Shown here: one piece after another, positions 1 to 9,563 of the stretch
Position numbering within the stretch: position 1 is the stretch's first letter
How the letters are laid out: each line of letters starts with the position of its first letter
The notes under the pieces: model-generated
What the model saw: only the letters and a program-made list of their open reading frames with translations
Told to the model about the DNA's origin: nothing
The model's database searches: none
Position numbers and translations under genes: made by a program
Assembly (NCBI RefSeq): GCF_000002875.2
Contig: NC_009403.2
Location: 2,501-66,500 of the forward strand
DNA length: 64,000 nt
Direction: 5' to 3'
Source of the DNA: Leishmania infantum JPCM5
Taxonomy: Eukaryota > Euglenozoa > Kinetoplastea > Trypanosomatida > Trypanosomatidae

Positions 1-35
1 ACCAGTACACCAGTACACCAGTACACCAGTACACC
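1..35. repeat. Telomere-associated octamer array
   Basis: Four perfect copies of ACCAGTAC run from base 1 to 32, followed by a partial ACC. The array lies on the distal side of the CCCTAA hexamers. Leishmania chromosome ends are known to mix TTAGGG-type hexamers with species-specific octamers and short conserved blocks (LCTAS). This array fits that layout, although the octamer differs from the TGGTCATG form I remember for Leishmania. The array continues to the window edge, so its full length is unknown. Confidence 0.75.
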
Positions 36-95
36 GTCACGCCCCCGTCCTGTTGGAGAGGGTGTCGCTGTGCAAGGAATCAGTGGAGAAAAAAA
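36..95. other. Spacer between octamers and hexamers (LCTAS-like)
   Basis: This is 60 bases of unique sequence ending in a run of A, between the octamer array and the telomere hexamers. Position and size suggest a conserved-sequence-block region of the LCTAS type. I cannot confirm the block sequences from memory. Confidence 0.4.
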
Positions 96-215
96 CCCTA
101 ACCCTAACCCTAACCCTAACCCTAACCCTAACCCTAACCCTAACCCTAACCCTAACCCTAACCCTAACCCTAACCCTAACCCTAACCCTAACCCTAACCC
201 TAACCCTAACCCTAA
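96..215 (+). repeat. Telomeric hexamer repeat (CCCTAA)20
   Basis: Exactly 20 uninterrupted CCCTAA units are followed by CC and then unique sequence. The C-rich strand reads 5' to 3' on the plus strand, which is the orientation expected at a left chromosome end. Dipeptide-repeat open frames across this stretch are artefacts of the repeat. Confidence 0.97.
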
Positions 216-1344
216 CCAGCACACTCTATATTCCCGCAGCACGCAGCACACCTCTCCGCACTTCGCAGCGAAGAGAAATTTTTATATATAAGCAACGCAA
301 GCAGACGTCTAAACAGCTGCAGCGGGGAGAGTATCCAGCCCATCGATGCAGTGCATGTTCCTGCCAATGACTAGTCCCGTCAGAGGCAAGGCGCACAAGC
401 ACACACAAAGCAACGCTAACCCTGATTGCTCAAGCGCCGCAGTGAAGGGAGAACGCCGCAGAGGAAACCGATCGAAGCTGGACAAAAGGCACGTGGACAA
501 GAAACAACACCGCGGAAAGGCCCACCTCACTCACCGTGAGTGACGCGCAGTGGTTCTTCTCGGAAGACGTGCCGGTAGTCAAACACTCACAACAGCGGCG
601 CGCGGCGCACGAAAGCCATGGCCCTCTACGGGAGAGCGCGCTGTCGCTCTGGAGATGTAGGCCAAGCCCTAGGTAGCCACGAAGTGGAAACGACTGTTCC
701 CTTATCTGACTGCTTCTTGTCTGCTGCCTGGACGTTATTCGATGCGGTCTGCGGGCTATACTGTCGTGGCGAAGAGTTTAGAATATGGGAAACGGGGCAC
801 AGAGGAGGCGCAAAGGCTGATCAGCGGCACAGGTGCGCGGAAAGCAGAGGAGGGGTTTGAGGAGCAGTGACGCGGACGAGAAGAAATTTCGGTGCACTCA
901 CACACAGTGTCGGGTTCCTCTTCATCACCGACTGGCATTGTTGGTGCACAGAGACAGGTGCATATCGAGCAAGTGAGGTACTGCGCAGAGAGAGAGGGTG
1001 GAGCTAGCGCAACCGGCACACTCCATCCAGACTGTTTCTACTTTTGTCATTTTTTTTCTTTTCTGCCTCGTCATGAGAGGAACCCTCGAACCTATCCACA
1101 GCGCAAATAGGAGACAAGACAAAAGTTCAAGGCACAAAAACAGGGCGCGCAAAGCAGCATAGCAGCAACGCGATATGGCCAGCTGCGCTGGCAAGGAGGA
1201 GGATCACAGTTGAGGTGGAAAGCAAAGTAATGAAGGGGTAACAGCAGGGAGGAGATTATCGTGGGCCCCCACATCCGACCCCAGGTGCTCGTTACGGTGC
1301 AGAGCGAGGTAGAAGAATTGCTAGACACGCGTACCGCATCCCCT
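216..1344. other. Subtelomeric non-coding region
   Basis: No credible gene is seen. The stretch joins the telomere repeats to the stop codon of the terminal SNARE-like gene and probably carries that gene's 3' UTR and the end of the polycistronic unit. No further CCCTAA block, gene-family remnant or transposon relic was recognised. Confidence 0.6.
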
Positions 1345-2313
1345 TCAGATGACGTTGAACTGCACAAGAAAGAAGCCGATCAGGGCGATGATGAGGAAGA
1401 CGCAGCAAACGTACAAGAAACAGTTCATCGGGCGGGTCTCCTTCAAAAATTTTTTGAGGCGCCTGTTCAGGCCCCGCAGCTGCTCGGCGTTCTTGTCAAT
1501 CACCTGCTCTGTTTCATCCAGCATCGCGTTCTGCATGTCAATCTGCGCGCCGATTTGAACGGCCAAGTCATGCAATCGGCCAACGCCCTCCTTAATGCGG
1601 CATAACCCTGCGTCGATCTTTGCGTCCTGAGCGGCGATCGTCTTCATCTGCTCTTTGGACTCCTCGTGTTCCTGGAGCATGCCACCACCTAAGGTGTTGT
1701 CCACCAACTCGACATCGCCTGGCCCCACCGTCTCGCCGTTGCCGTTATCCTTCCGCCGCATGCCGAGCAGCTGCTGGCGTAGCTGAGCGCGCTTGCCAAG
1801 CTGCATCTCCTGCACAGTGTTGATTTCTTCACGTCCCACCTCAACGCGCTGAGCCTCCATCTCCTTGAGGTTCTGCAGCGCGGAGACGCAGTTGTCGTAC
1901 TGCGATCTTCGCCCCTCGTAGTCACGCTCAAGTAGATGGACCTTGTTTTCCTTGGGTTTCTTCTTCTTGTTCTCTTTTGCTAGCCGGCGCTCCGCCTCGA
2001 GCACTAACTTGTGAATCTCTTCTAGTGTTTCCTCCATGAGTCGGAGGTCCTTGCGAATCTCGTTGGACTGCACAATGGCCATATGGTCCTGTCCGTGCTG
2101 ACGGCAGCCCTCGTTGCGCTCGTTGATGTTGTTCTTGGCCCGTGTGGCGGCTCTAACGAAGTCATTCGTCAAGTCCTGGAAGGGGTCGCCGGATATGTCT
2201 CGACTCTCTTTCTCATCCTTGGCCCCAGCCATCGCACGCACACGGTGAAGGCGACGGATGGTGTCGCGCAACGTTGAGCGCATCAACCCATCTGTGTTCG
2301 GAATGTAGTTCAT
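1345..2313 (-). CDS. Qc-SNARE-like membrane protein
   Basis: The 322-residue product is predicted to be a tail-anchored SNARE acting in vesicle fusion. The N-terminal ~220 residues are charged and helical, with a Lys-rich stretch near residues 115-122. A SNARE-like heptad region covers roughly residues 230-290. It contains IGAQIDMQNAMLDE, in which the Gln of DMQN sits where the zero-layer Gln of Qc-SNAREs falls. A C-terminal hydrophobic anchor (about 296-320) ends a few residues before the stop. The start is an ATG preceded by a C12 tract and an AG that could be the spliced-leader acceptor. It is the last gene before the telomere. The SNARE class is inferred from motif spacing. A different coiled-coil tail-anchored protein is possible but less likely. 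Confidence 0.78.
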   Translation of the reverse strand: MNYIPNTDGLMRSTLRDTIRRLHRVRAMAGAKDEKESRDISGDPFQDLTNDFVRAATRAKNNINERNEGCRQHGQDHMAIVQSNEIRKDLRLMEETLEEIHKLVLEAERRLAKENKKKKPKENKVHLLERDYEGRRSQYDNCVSALQNLKEMEAQRVEVGREEINTVQEMQLGKRAQLRQQLLGMRRKDNGNGETVGPGDVELVDNTLGGGMLQEHEESKEQMKTIAAQDAKIDAGLCRIKEGVGRLHDLAVQIGAQIDMQNAMLDETEQVIDKNAEQLRGLNRRLKKFLKETRPMNCFLYVCCVFLIIALIGFFLVQFNVI

Positions 2314-3228
2314 TTTCGTGGTTGCTACGGGGGGGGGGGGACGGCTATGCTACGCGTGTAAATATACGGCCAAACGCTGCAACCAAAAGCACCGTGTAGC
2401 TTTATGTGTTTGTCTGTGCACAAGGAAGCATGCATGCAGACGTATCGAAGCTGGAATAGAGAGAGAGCAGCCTCAGTATCAAATTTTGCCTTGCGGAAAA
2501 AAAAAGAATTTAGAATAAAAGCATGATCAACAGCCCATTGAACACCACCGATGAACGCGCCAATGGCGCCGAGGAACGACATGAAGACAAGGATGTGCGG
2601 TGCAAGAGAGCGCGAATCGCAGATATCGTAGTCTAAACGTGCGCATGTGTGCATAGCCATGGAGACAGAGAGACCCTGTCAAGTGTGTAACCATCACAAA
2701 CAGGTACCACGCCGTGGTGCCCTCCTCCACCTGTAGACAACAAGGGGGAGGGGTAGTATTCGCGCTAGAATGAAGAACAACAACGGCGTACAACACGCAC
2801 GTCGAGCAGTATAGCCGAAGGTGGCCTTTATCTAGGCCGAGGACAGCAAAACAGGAGAATGAGCATACGCAAGATACGCAACACCGAGCGAGAGAGAGGA
2901 GGGAGTGTCCGGCATAGTGTGGCGCGCCGGTCACCGTCGTCTCCATGTGCTCTCGCCGTCTTGTGCATGATGTTGGCCGTCTTTCTGTTTTTTCGTGTGC
3001 TTCTCTTCTTCTGTTGCCACGATTTCGTCTATTGCGGCCGTCCCCGACCGTCGGTTGTGTTGTTGTTTGCTGTTGTTACTTACGAAAAGAAAAGGATGCA
3101 GGCACGGAGACGTGCACACAAACGCAAAACACACAGACAGAGGCCTTGGCGTGATGAGGACTACTGCGAGAAGCTCATCTTGACGGGGATATACTGTTGG
3201 GGGAGAGACGTGCGGAAAATCCTTCATC

Positions 3229-3261
<33 letters not shown>

Positions 3262-3508
3262 CAACGGAGGAGGAGGAAGAGCCGCGCGTGGCGATGGTGG
3301 CCGTTTTGGGTGAGGCGAGTGAGGTGCGAAGAAAAGACTGCTGCCTTCGTCAGGATGCGGTCACGCATGTTGTGTTTCTCTTTGACACGAACAATTCTCG
3401 CTTGCTCAGTTGCCTCTCCTTCTCTCCTTGTCAAGACACAATGTGATTCGACGGTACGGAAGGGCACCTGTCTCTCACCACAAACGGTCTCACATTCACC
3501 AGCTTCGT
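2314..3508. other. Intergenic region with (TG)n microsatellite
   Basis: No credible gene is seen in about 1.2 kb. A (TG)n run spans 3231-3259, which is (CA)n on the sense strand. The region must hold the 5' UTR of the SNARE-like gene and the 3' UTR of the Pro/Arg-rich gene upstream of it. Confidence 0.6.
2325..2340 (-). promoter_or_regulatory. Candidate spliced-leader acceptor of the SNARE-like gene
   Basis: On the sense strand a C12 tract (plus bases 2329-2340) is followed by GTAG and then 11 bases before the ATG. A pyrimidine tract plus AG close to the start is the usual trans-splicing signal in kinetoplastids. The 11-nt 5' UTR this implies is short, so another upstream AG may be used. Confidence 0.35.
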
Positions 3509-4627
3509 CTACCACACGCCACCGCCGTTAGTCGGCTGGGAAGCACGGTTAAAGGGGACAGCGGACTGCTGCCGCAAGGCCGACTCGGGCACCTCGCTGG
3601 AACGGAAGCGAACGGGGAACGCATTGCCGGTGGCGCGCTGGTGCGCGAGAGGCACCGCCGAGGGGTACGAGTTGTACGGCGCCTGTGCCTGGGTGCCCAT
3701 GAACGGCCGGGACGCCTGAACGCGCTCTGGGGCGTTGTTCCAGTAGTCGAACTGGCTAGCCGAAGGCCAAGCATGCTGCTGCTGGGGGGGCTGCTGAATG
3801 CGCGAGTCAGTGCCCAGGGACCACTGCCGCGTTCCGAGGTTCGCCGTGTCGGGGCGGTACACAGCGTGCTGCTGAACCGTCGGCGGAGGGGTCGGAGGCT
3901 TGCCGGCCTGGGCTGAGAACATGTAGAGGCCGCGCTGCGTCTCTGCCGTCTGCGTCACACGGGGAGGCAGCTTCACGGACACGACGCGTTCAATCTCCAG
4001 TACGTAGTGCGGCGCAATCACAAGCGCCACAGGCGCCGGCGGCTCAGGAATCGGCTCCATCTCCATCACGGCAGGGGCTTGGACGGTGTTTACCACCACC
4101 TCCTCCTCAGATGACTCCTCCGGCTGCGCGGGCACGGACTGCTGCACAGACTCGGGCTGCGACTGCGGCGGCTCCGGCGGCGGCGGCGGCGTCTGCACCT
4201 GTGACTGCGCCCTTTTCAGTGGAGAGGGGGTCTCTTTGGCGGCGAGGGCCCCAGCCCCCACGCTGGTGCGCTGACGCACCATATCCGCAAACGATGGGCC
4301 GCTACCGTTCTTCGCCCACGTCGACCCCGACGCAATGTCACCCTTCACGTGCACAACTGGACCATGCGCTTTCTCCTCGGTAGCTGGCTTGCTCCTCTCC
4401 ACAGCGGCAGCCAGTCCCGCCTGCGGGCGGCGGGGACGCTCCTGGCGCTCTGGACGATCACGGCGATCGCCGCGCTCACCACGCTCACCACCCTCACGGC
4501 GCTCCGCATTGTCACGGCGGCGCTGCGGGCGCTCTGCGGGAGCACTACTGGAGTTGGCGGTTGGGGGCTTCGGCGAGTTCCGCTCTCTCGGGGCCTGGCG
4601 GGGCTCTGGCTTCGGGCCTGCGCTCAT
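3509..4627 (-). CDS. RG/Pro/Gln-rich low-complexity protein, possible RNA-binding or mRNP factor
   Basis: I do not recognise this 372-residue protein family. Residues ~20-75 are an Arg/Glu/Gly-rich tract with repeated RGER/GDRRDR-type motifs. This is followed by a short, more ordered-looking segment around residues 95-125 (ending near SGPSFADMVRQR) and then Pro-, Gln- and acidic-rich sequence (EESSEEEVVV). The C-terminal third is Gln/Pro/Tyr-rich and resembles mRNP-associated disordered regions. No RRM, zinc finger or catalytic motif is visible. The first ATG is at 4627. The frame extends two codons further but only to a TTG, so the ATG was chosen. It is encoded just downstream of the H2B pair. 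An RNA-binding or translational-regulator role is inferred only from composition. Confidence 0.72.
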   Translation of the reverse strand: MSAGPKPEPRQAPRERNSPKPPTANSSSAPAERPQRRRDNAERREGGERGERGDRRDRPERQERPRRPQAGLAAAVERSKPATEEKAHGPVVHVKGDIASGSTWAKNGSGPSFADMVRQRTSVGAGALAAKETPSPLKRAQSQVQTPPPPPEPPQSQPESVQQSVPAQPEESSEEEVVVNTVQAPAVMEMEPIPEPPAPVALVIAPHYVLEIERVVSVKLPPRVTQTAETQRGLYMFSAQAGKPPTPPPTVQQHAVYRPDTANLGTRQWSLGTDSRIQQPPQQQHAWPSASQFDYWNNAPERVQASRPFMGTQAQAPYNSYPSAVPLAHQRATGNAFPVRFRSSEVPESALRQQSAVPFNRASQPTNGGGVW

Positions 4628-5331
4628 TTTCAAGAGAAAATTAGCACCTTTTCGCTCTTGACTTTTTTTGGAGCTCTCTGGTCCAACGTCGGGTGGTATC
4701 GCTTGTTACAAAGACGGAGGGGGTTAGAGAAAAACAAATAATAATCGCGTGTGTTCACTAGCTGCATGAATTGTGCGTGCGGGTGTGCGCATCGTGGCAG
4801 AGGAGTGAAGGGGGGCGGGTGGCGGCAAGGGAGAGAAATCGGGGGTGGTAGGGAGACGAGCTGAGGTGCTTGCCGGTCAAACGGGCCAGGTCCCTCGCGA
4901 GAACGAGATATTAATACGGGAAATCGGTAGGGAACATAAAACGGCGACAAGGGGCTAGAACAGATGCGCCTAGGTGAGAGCAAGCCGATGTTCTCCACGC
5001 GTGCCGCCGTCACCCTCGAACGCGTTTGCTACAGCGGGTGCATACACCGCAAGACGCCATCGACACCCCACACTCATCTGCGACTCCGCAGCAGAGGGGC
5101 ATTGCTTGTTCAACTTCATGTCCAGTACGCTGTCACATACACTCCACGTTGAGGGAGGGGGAGGAGAAAAATAAAATATCGCGAGAGAAAAAAACTTGCA
5201 TCTATGAGAGGGAGGAGTCAAGCAGATGCATGACACACACCGCCGGAGAAGGGGAGCGCCACGCCGCAGTCGCCGAGGTCAGCCGTCTGCGGCAGCCACC
5301 CTCCTACTCGCACGGCATCCGAAAAACCGGT
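4628..5331. other. Intergenic region, includes 3' part of the first H2B repeat unit
   Basis: No credible gene is seen. The stretch at about 4807-4860 is purine-rich on the plus strand and therefore a pyrimidine tract on the sense strand, as expected for the trans-splice region of the gene at 3509-4627. From about 5187 the sequence is shared with the second H2B unit. Confidence 0.6.
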
Positions 5332-5687
5332 TTAGCGGGACGCGCTCGACACGGCCTTCGTGCCCTCAGCCATGGCGTGCTTCGCGAGCTCCGCCGGCAG
5401 CACAATGCGCACCGCCGTCTGCACCTCGCGCGCACCCAGCGTGCGCTTCTTGTTCGCGCGAACAATCGACGCGGCCTCAGTGCAGATGCGCTCCATCACG
5501 TCGTTCACGTACGAGTTCACGATCTTCATCGTGCGGTGCGACATCGACATCTGGGCGTTGATCGCCTTCAGCGAGCGGCCCACGTACACGTTCCACGTGC
5601 GCTTAGGCTTGCGGTGCGACTTGTGCGGGTTGGAAGCCTTGCGGGAAGAAGCCATGGTGGTGTGAGGGGGGTGGGAGATGTAGTAGA
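5187..5687 (-). repeat. H2B duplication unit, copy 1
   Basis: About 500 bases appear identical to 6046-6546, an offset of 859 bp. The unit holds the H2B coding sequence, about 145 bp of its 3' flank and 32 bp of its 5' flank. Similarity stops abruptly at both ends, and the 358-bp spacer to the next unit is unique. Confidence 0.85.
5332..5655 (-). CDS. H2B: Histone H2B (copy 1)
   Basis: The 107-residue core histone pairs with H2A in nucleosomes. It has the kinetoplastid H2B form: a short basic tail ([19 protein letters not shown]) and then the histone fold from about residue 20 to 100, containing [17 protein letters not shown] and the [15 protein letters not shown] helix. It is shorter than animal H2B, mainly in the tail. 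The frame stays open upstream, but MASS is the natural start, in the context ACCACCATGG. The protein is identical to the copy at 6191-6514. No intron or stem-loop histone 3' signal is seen. Leishmania is known to carry H2B genes in this part of chromosome 19. Confidence 0.97.
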   Translation of the reverse strand: MASSRKASNPHKSHRKPKRTWNVYVGRSLKAINAQMSMSHRTMKIVNSYVNDVMERICTEAASIVRANKKRTLGAREVQTAVRIVLPAELAKHAMAEGTKAVSSASR

Positions 5688-6190
5688 GCGAGGGTGGCTG
5701 GACAGCGAAGGTGGGCTGGGAAGCTGTCGCAGAGCCCATGAGGAGAGAAAGCAGGTGGCAAGGGAGGGAAAAGTTGAGGAAGCCAGCGTGGCGGGAAGGC
5801 AAAGCGAGGAAGCATGCAGTGGTTACGGGAGAGGAAGACATGCCGCAAGGCGTCGGTACCGCAACGCCTCTCTTCACAGGGTGTATAGGGCGACAGGGCG
5901 AGAGGGGCATCATCGGCGGCGTAGCGAGCCGCAGGTGGCACCAAATGGCGTTACAGAATGTGTCTTGTGCTTTGCTCTGCGTTCAGCACGCACCGTCCAC
6001 GTCGCGCAGCGATCAGTGCGACTGCAGGTCAAACAGGAAGAGATAAAAAAAAACTTGCATCTATGAGAGGGAGGAGTCAAGCAGATGCATGACACACACC
6101 GCCGGAGAAGGGGAGCGCCACGCCGCAGTCGCCGAGGTCAGCCGTCTGCGGCAGCCACCCTCCTACTCGCACGGCATCCGAAAAACCGGT
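5656..6190. other. Spacer between H2B copies
   Basis: No gene is seen. Bases 5688-6045 are unique to this spacer, while the ends belong to the two repeat units. It contains the 5' UTR and splice acceptor of copy 1 and the 3' UTR and poly(A) site of copy 2. Confidence 0.65.
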
Positions 6191-6546
6191 TTAGCGGGAC
6201 GCGCTCGACACGGCCTTCGTGCCCTCAGCCATGGCGTGCTTCGCGAGCTCCGCCGGCAGCACAATGCGCACCGCCGTCTGCACCTCGCGCGCACCCAGCG
6301 TGCGCTTCTTGTTCGCGCGAACAATCGACGCGGCCTCAGTGCAGATGCGCTCCATCACGTCGTTCACGTACGAGTTCACGATCTTCATCGTGCGGTGCGA
6401 CATCGACATCTGGGCGTTGATCGCCTTCAGCGAGCGGCCCACGTACACGTTCCACGTGCGCTTAGGCTTGCGGTGCGACTTGTGCGGGTTGGAAGCCTTG
6501 CGGGAAGAAGCCATGGTGGTGTGAGGGGGGTGGGAGATGTAGTAGA
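6046..6546 (-). repeat. H2B duplication unit, copy 2
   Basis: This is a direct repeat of 5187-5687. Wherever the two were compared line by line, no difference was seen. The upstream (5') flank beyond about 6546 is unrelated to that of copy 1. Confidence 0.85.
6191..6514 (-). CDS. H2B: Histone H2B (copy 2)
   Basis: The 107-residue product is identical to copy 1 (5332-5655), with the same start context and the same stop, TAA within the palindrome AAACCGGTTT. It lies 0.58 kb beyond the start of copy 1 in the same orientation. The 5' flank differs from copy 1 beyond 32 bp upstream of the ATG, so the two genes probably use different spliced-leader acceptors and 5' UTRs while sharing the first ~145 bp of 3' UTR. 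Longer in-frame extensions upstream are low-complexity and differ between the copies, which supports the short start. Confidence 0.97.
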   Translation of the reverse strand: MASSRKASNPHKSHRKPKRTWNVYVGRSLKAINAQMSMSHRTMKIVNSYVNDVMERICTEAASIVRANKKRTLGAREVQTAVRIVLPAELAKHAMAEGTKAVSSASR

Positions 6547-7093
6547 AGGCTTGTCGTATGTAACTTGATGAAGGCACGCGCTGAGAATCTGTCAGTGAAG
6601 TGTTCGTTGATTTGGGCAGGAGAGGTAGGCCCGCCAATGGCAGCGAGTGTGCGCGAGAGAAAGTGAAAGCAAGAGAGCGGCGTTGTGTGTTGGACATGTC
6701 AGAGCAGCCGTTTCCTATGAAGGGGCACTGCGGCATGCATGGAGTGCGTTCTCTTCCGCAACTCTGCCCCACCACCACCGCATACGAGACGGCCCTCTCA
6801 CCATGCGACAAACCGGAGCGGGTACGAGCGGAGAAGGAGGGAAACGGGGTATAAAAGGAAGCAGCTGCAACAGATACGGCGGCGTGCAGCACGAGCGTCT
6901 CCAACGCGGCGGTGTCACTTCCCGAGTGGAATGAGTCACACAGTGCAGCTGCTGATGAGCGTATTCAACCAATATGCTAATTTTCCTTTCAAAGACGTGT
7001 CACGAGAAAAACACTAAAAAAGTGACGAAAAGAAAAAGAGAGGCGAAATGGCGGTCACTCTCGAGGTACAAGACCTTCTCTGCTATCCAAACC
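6515..7093. other. Intergenic region between H2B and RPS2
   Basis: No credible gene is seen. It carries the unique 5' flank of H2B copy 2 and the 3' UTR of RPS2, which ends in A-rich sequence on the plus strand around 7010-7045. Confidence 0.6.
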
Positions 7094-7891
7094 TTAGGCG
7101 GTGGTCATCTCGGCAAGCAGCTCAGCATGCTCATCCGTCGGATCGCGGCTGGGCTCCGTTTCCGCCCAGAGGTCGGGCGTGAGGAAGCCGTAGGTCTTGC
7201 GCAGGGCGTAGAAAGTAGCCATGATCAGGTTGCCGTGCGTGCGGGTCTTGCCACGGGAGCTCGTGTACACGTCCTCGACACCGGCAAACTCGAGGATCTT
7301 CTTGGGCACGGGGGCGGCGACGATGCCGGTACCGCGGGGAGCGGGCACGAGACGGACGGCGACGGAACCGCACTTTCCGGTCACCTTCATCGGGATCGTA
7401 TGTGGCTCACCGATCTTGTTGCCCCAGTAGCCGCGGCGCACCGGCACGATGTTGAGCTTGGCCGCAATCATCGAGGCGCGAATCGCCAGCGACACCTCCT
7501 TGCCGACGCGGGCACCGATGCCGATGTGGCCGTCACAGTCGCCGACGACGTTGAAGGCCTTGAAGCGGGTGCGCTGGCCGGCCGATGTGGCTTTCTGCAC
7601 GGGGTAGATCTTCATCATCTCGTCGTGCAGCTGGCCCTCAGCGATGAGGGTGTCCACGATCTGGTGCTCCTTGATGGGCATCGAGAAGAGGAAGATCTCT
7701 TCCAGAGAGGTGACCTTCTGCGCCTTCACGAGGCGACCCAGCTTGGTGCACGGGACCCACTCTTTCTCCTCCCCCGGACCACCGCGGCCACGGCCACGGC
7801 CACCGCGTCCGCCACGGCCTCGGCCAAAGTTGCGTTCGGCGCGGGGGACGTCGGCGGCGGGCGCCTCCTGAGCAGGCTGAGTATCTGCCAT
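7094..7891 (-). CDS. RPS2: 40S ribosomal protein S2 (uS5)
   Basis: The 265-residue small-subunit ribosomal protein lies near the decoding and mRNA entry region. The N-terminus has the eukaryote-specific Gly/Arg repeats (residues ~22-40). The S5 double-stranded-RNA-binding-like domain (about 85-150) contains [20 protein letters not shown] and is followed by the S5 C-terminal domain (about 160-235). The characteristic [17 protein letters not shown] and [20 protein letters not shown] segments are present. The length is normal for eukaryotic S2. The ATG at 7891 has a candidate splice acceptor AG at 7902-7903, giving a very short 5' UTR, as is common for ribosomal-protein mRNAs in these organisms. 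Confidence 0.98.
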   Translation of the reverse strand: MADTQPAQEAPAADVPRAERNFGRGRGGRGGRGRGRGGPGEEKEWVPCTKLGRLVKAQKVTSLEEIFLFSMPIKEHQIVDTLIAEGQLHDEMMKIYPVQKATSAGQRTRFKAFNVVGDCDGHIGIGARVGKEVSLAIRASMIAAKLNIVPVRRGYWGNKIGEPHTIPMKVTGKCGSVAVRLVPAPRGTGIVAAPVPKKILEFAGVEDVYTSSRGKTRTHGNLIMATFYALRKTYGFLTPDLWAETEPSRDPTDEHAELLAEMTTA

Positions 7892-9563
7892 GTCTTCCTT
7901 TCTAGGCGAAGACAGCTCATTCGTTCATATGAAGTTCCCGATTTGTGTGCGCGCATGCGTGCGAAGAAAGGGGTCAACACCAACAGAAGTGAGAGCAGTC
8001 ATCGAGAGCAGGGGTGAGAGAAAAAGGAGGAGGTGAGGAGTAGAGGGCGACATCCGCGTAGCGCTGATTTCGCACTGCGGTGGCGTCTTTTTTTTTCCTA
8101 ATCCCCGCCTCTAGAGTCTTCATGTAAAGCGGCACTTTTCTGCCTTCAATTTTGTGAGCAACCTTCCGCATGTGCGCGCGCGGGTATGCGCAGATACGCA
8201 GCTCGTTCCCCTTTCACCTGACACGAGGAGGGGAGCCCTGCGCATCCGGGAGGAAGCGAGCTCGACTGACGCAGAAAGGTATGCGAAAGCAACGCTGTCG
8301 GACAGCTTGTACACAAGTAGCACAAGGGCCTTTCCACCACACTGACACACACAAACACACATGCGGACAGCCTCTGGTGCGGCACTCTGAGTTCCGCGCT
8401 TGCTTGGCATGCCGTGGCACAGCAACACACAAAGGCGTGCGCCTCTTGCGTCCTCCTCGCTCCCATGCACGGCAACAGGAAGGGGACAGAAGAAGAGCGG
8501 ACACACAGACACATGAGCGCATTCAGAGGAACAGGTCACCCGCCGCATGCGCATGGGTTTCCCGTTCTCCGTTATAGAGTCGAAGGCACGTAAAGGGCAA
8601 ATGAGAGCGTTATCAAGTGACTTAGCCTTGCACCTTAGAAGAGCACGCGATGAAACAAACAGAGAGCGACGAAACAACAAGGGACAGAAGAGGAGAACAG
8701 AAAGACAGACACGAGCGCCCATGACAGTAACACGCAAGCGCCGACACACGGAGAGAGACAGGCGGGGAAGGAAATAAACCGAGAGGCGAGACGACGCAAA
8801 GAGAACGGGTACAAATACTTTTGAAAGATGAAATGCGGATCAGAAACCACGGGAGGAAACACACACACGAGGGGATAAAGGGAGCTGTGTGAGAGAGGGA
8901 AGAGGAGAGTGAGGAGTGCGGGGAATCACCTAAAAGAGGAGATGGGGACAAAAGCAGCCACCTCGCTCAACCCCTCCCCCGCTGCCGCTGTACTCAACAT
9001 CGACTCGCCCCTGACTCGCTCACACAGACACAGAGACTGCAGTAGATAACCTGTCCCTCACCCCTTCTCACCCTCCTCGTTTCGCAAACAAAAAAAGTGC
9101 CCTCGACGGTAAGAGCTGGCAGTACGAAACCCTGAACGGAACTTTCAGAGGCGAAAGGATAATATGGCGCGCACCCAGACACATGGATAGGCGCCATGTC
9201 TTCTGCTGTGCCTCATCCTCCACGCAGCCCCCCTCCCCCACTCCCTTAGCTCTCCTCTTCTTTGGGAACCTTCGCACATGACATCCTCCAATAACGAACA
9301 TTAGCTACCCTCCTTCTTTTCTCTGTCATATCGCGCCGTGCCGGCGGTGCTAACACAGTCATTGAGGATGGGGGAGAATAAGTGAGAGAAGGAGGGGGAG
9401 TGTGATGGACACAGGAAGGAGAAGGCCACAAGAGAGGGAAGCGAGTGTGATAGAGCAGAGGAAAGAAAGCACACGAAGAAGAGCGGAGCAGGAAAGACAA
9501 AGAGAACAAGACAGCAGGTGGCGAGGGGCCCAAGGGAAAGCCAGCAACGAAGGGCGTGCGCCA
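7892..9563. other. Intergenic region, sense-strand pyrimidine tracts
   Basis: No credible gene is seen in 1.7 kb. Long plus-strand purine stretches (about 8750-8960 and 9360-9500) read as pyrimidine-rich on the sense strand. Open frames here are Ser/Leu/Cys-rich translations of those tracts and show no domain. Confidence 0.6.
7902..7903 (-). promoter_or_regulatory. Candidate spliced-leader acceptor of RPS2
   Basis: On the sense strand CTGTCTTCGCCTAG precedes the ATG, leaving a 10-nt 5' UTR. The pyrimidine tract is weak, so this is a suggestion only. Confidence 0.3.

Noticed and set aside
1..35. Octamer array considered as a CRISPR array
   Set aside because: The units are head-to-tail with no spacers, and the genome is eukaryotic.
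37..370. Open frames across the telomere repeats on both strands
   Set aside because: They are dipeptide or tripeptide translations of CCCTAA/TTAGGG and have no coding character.
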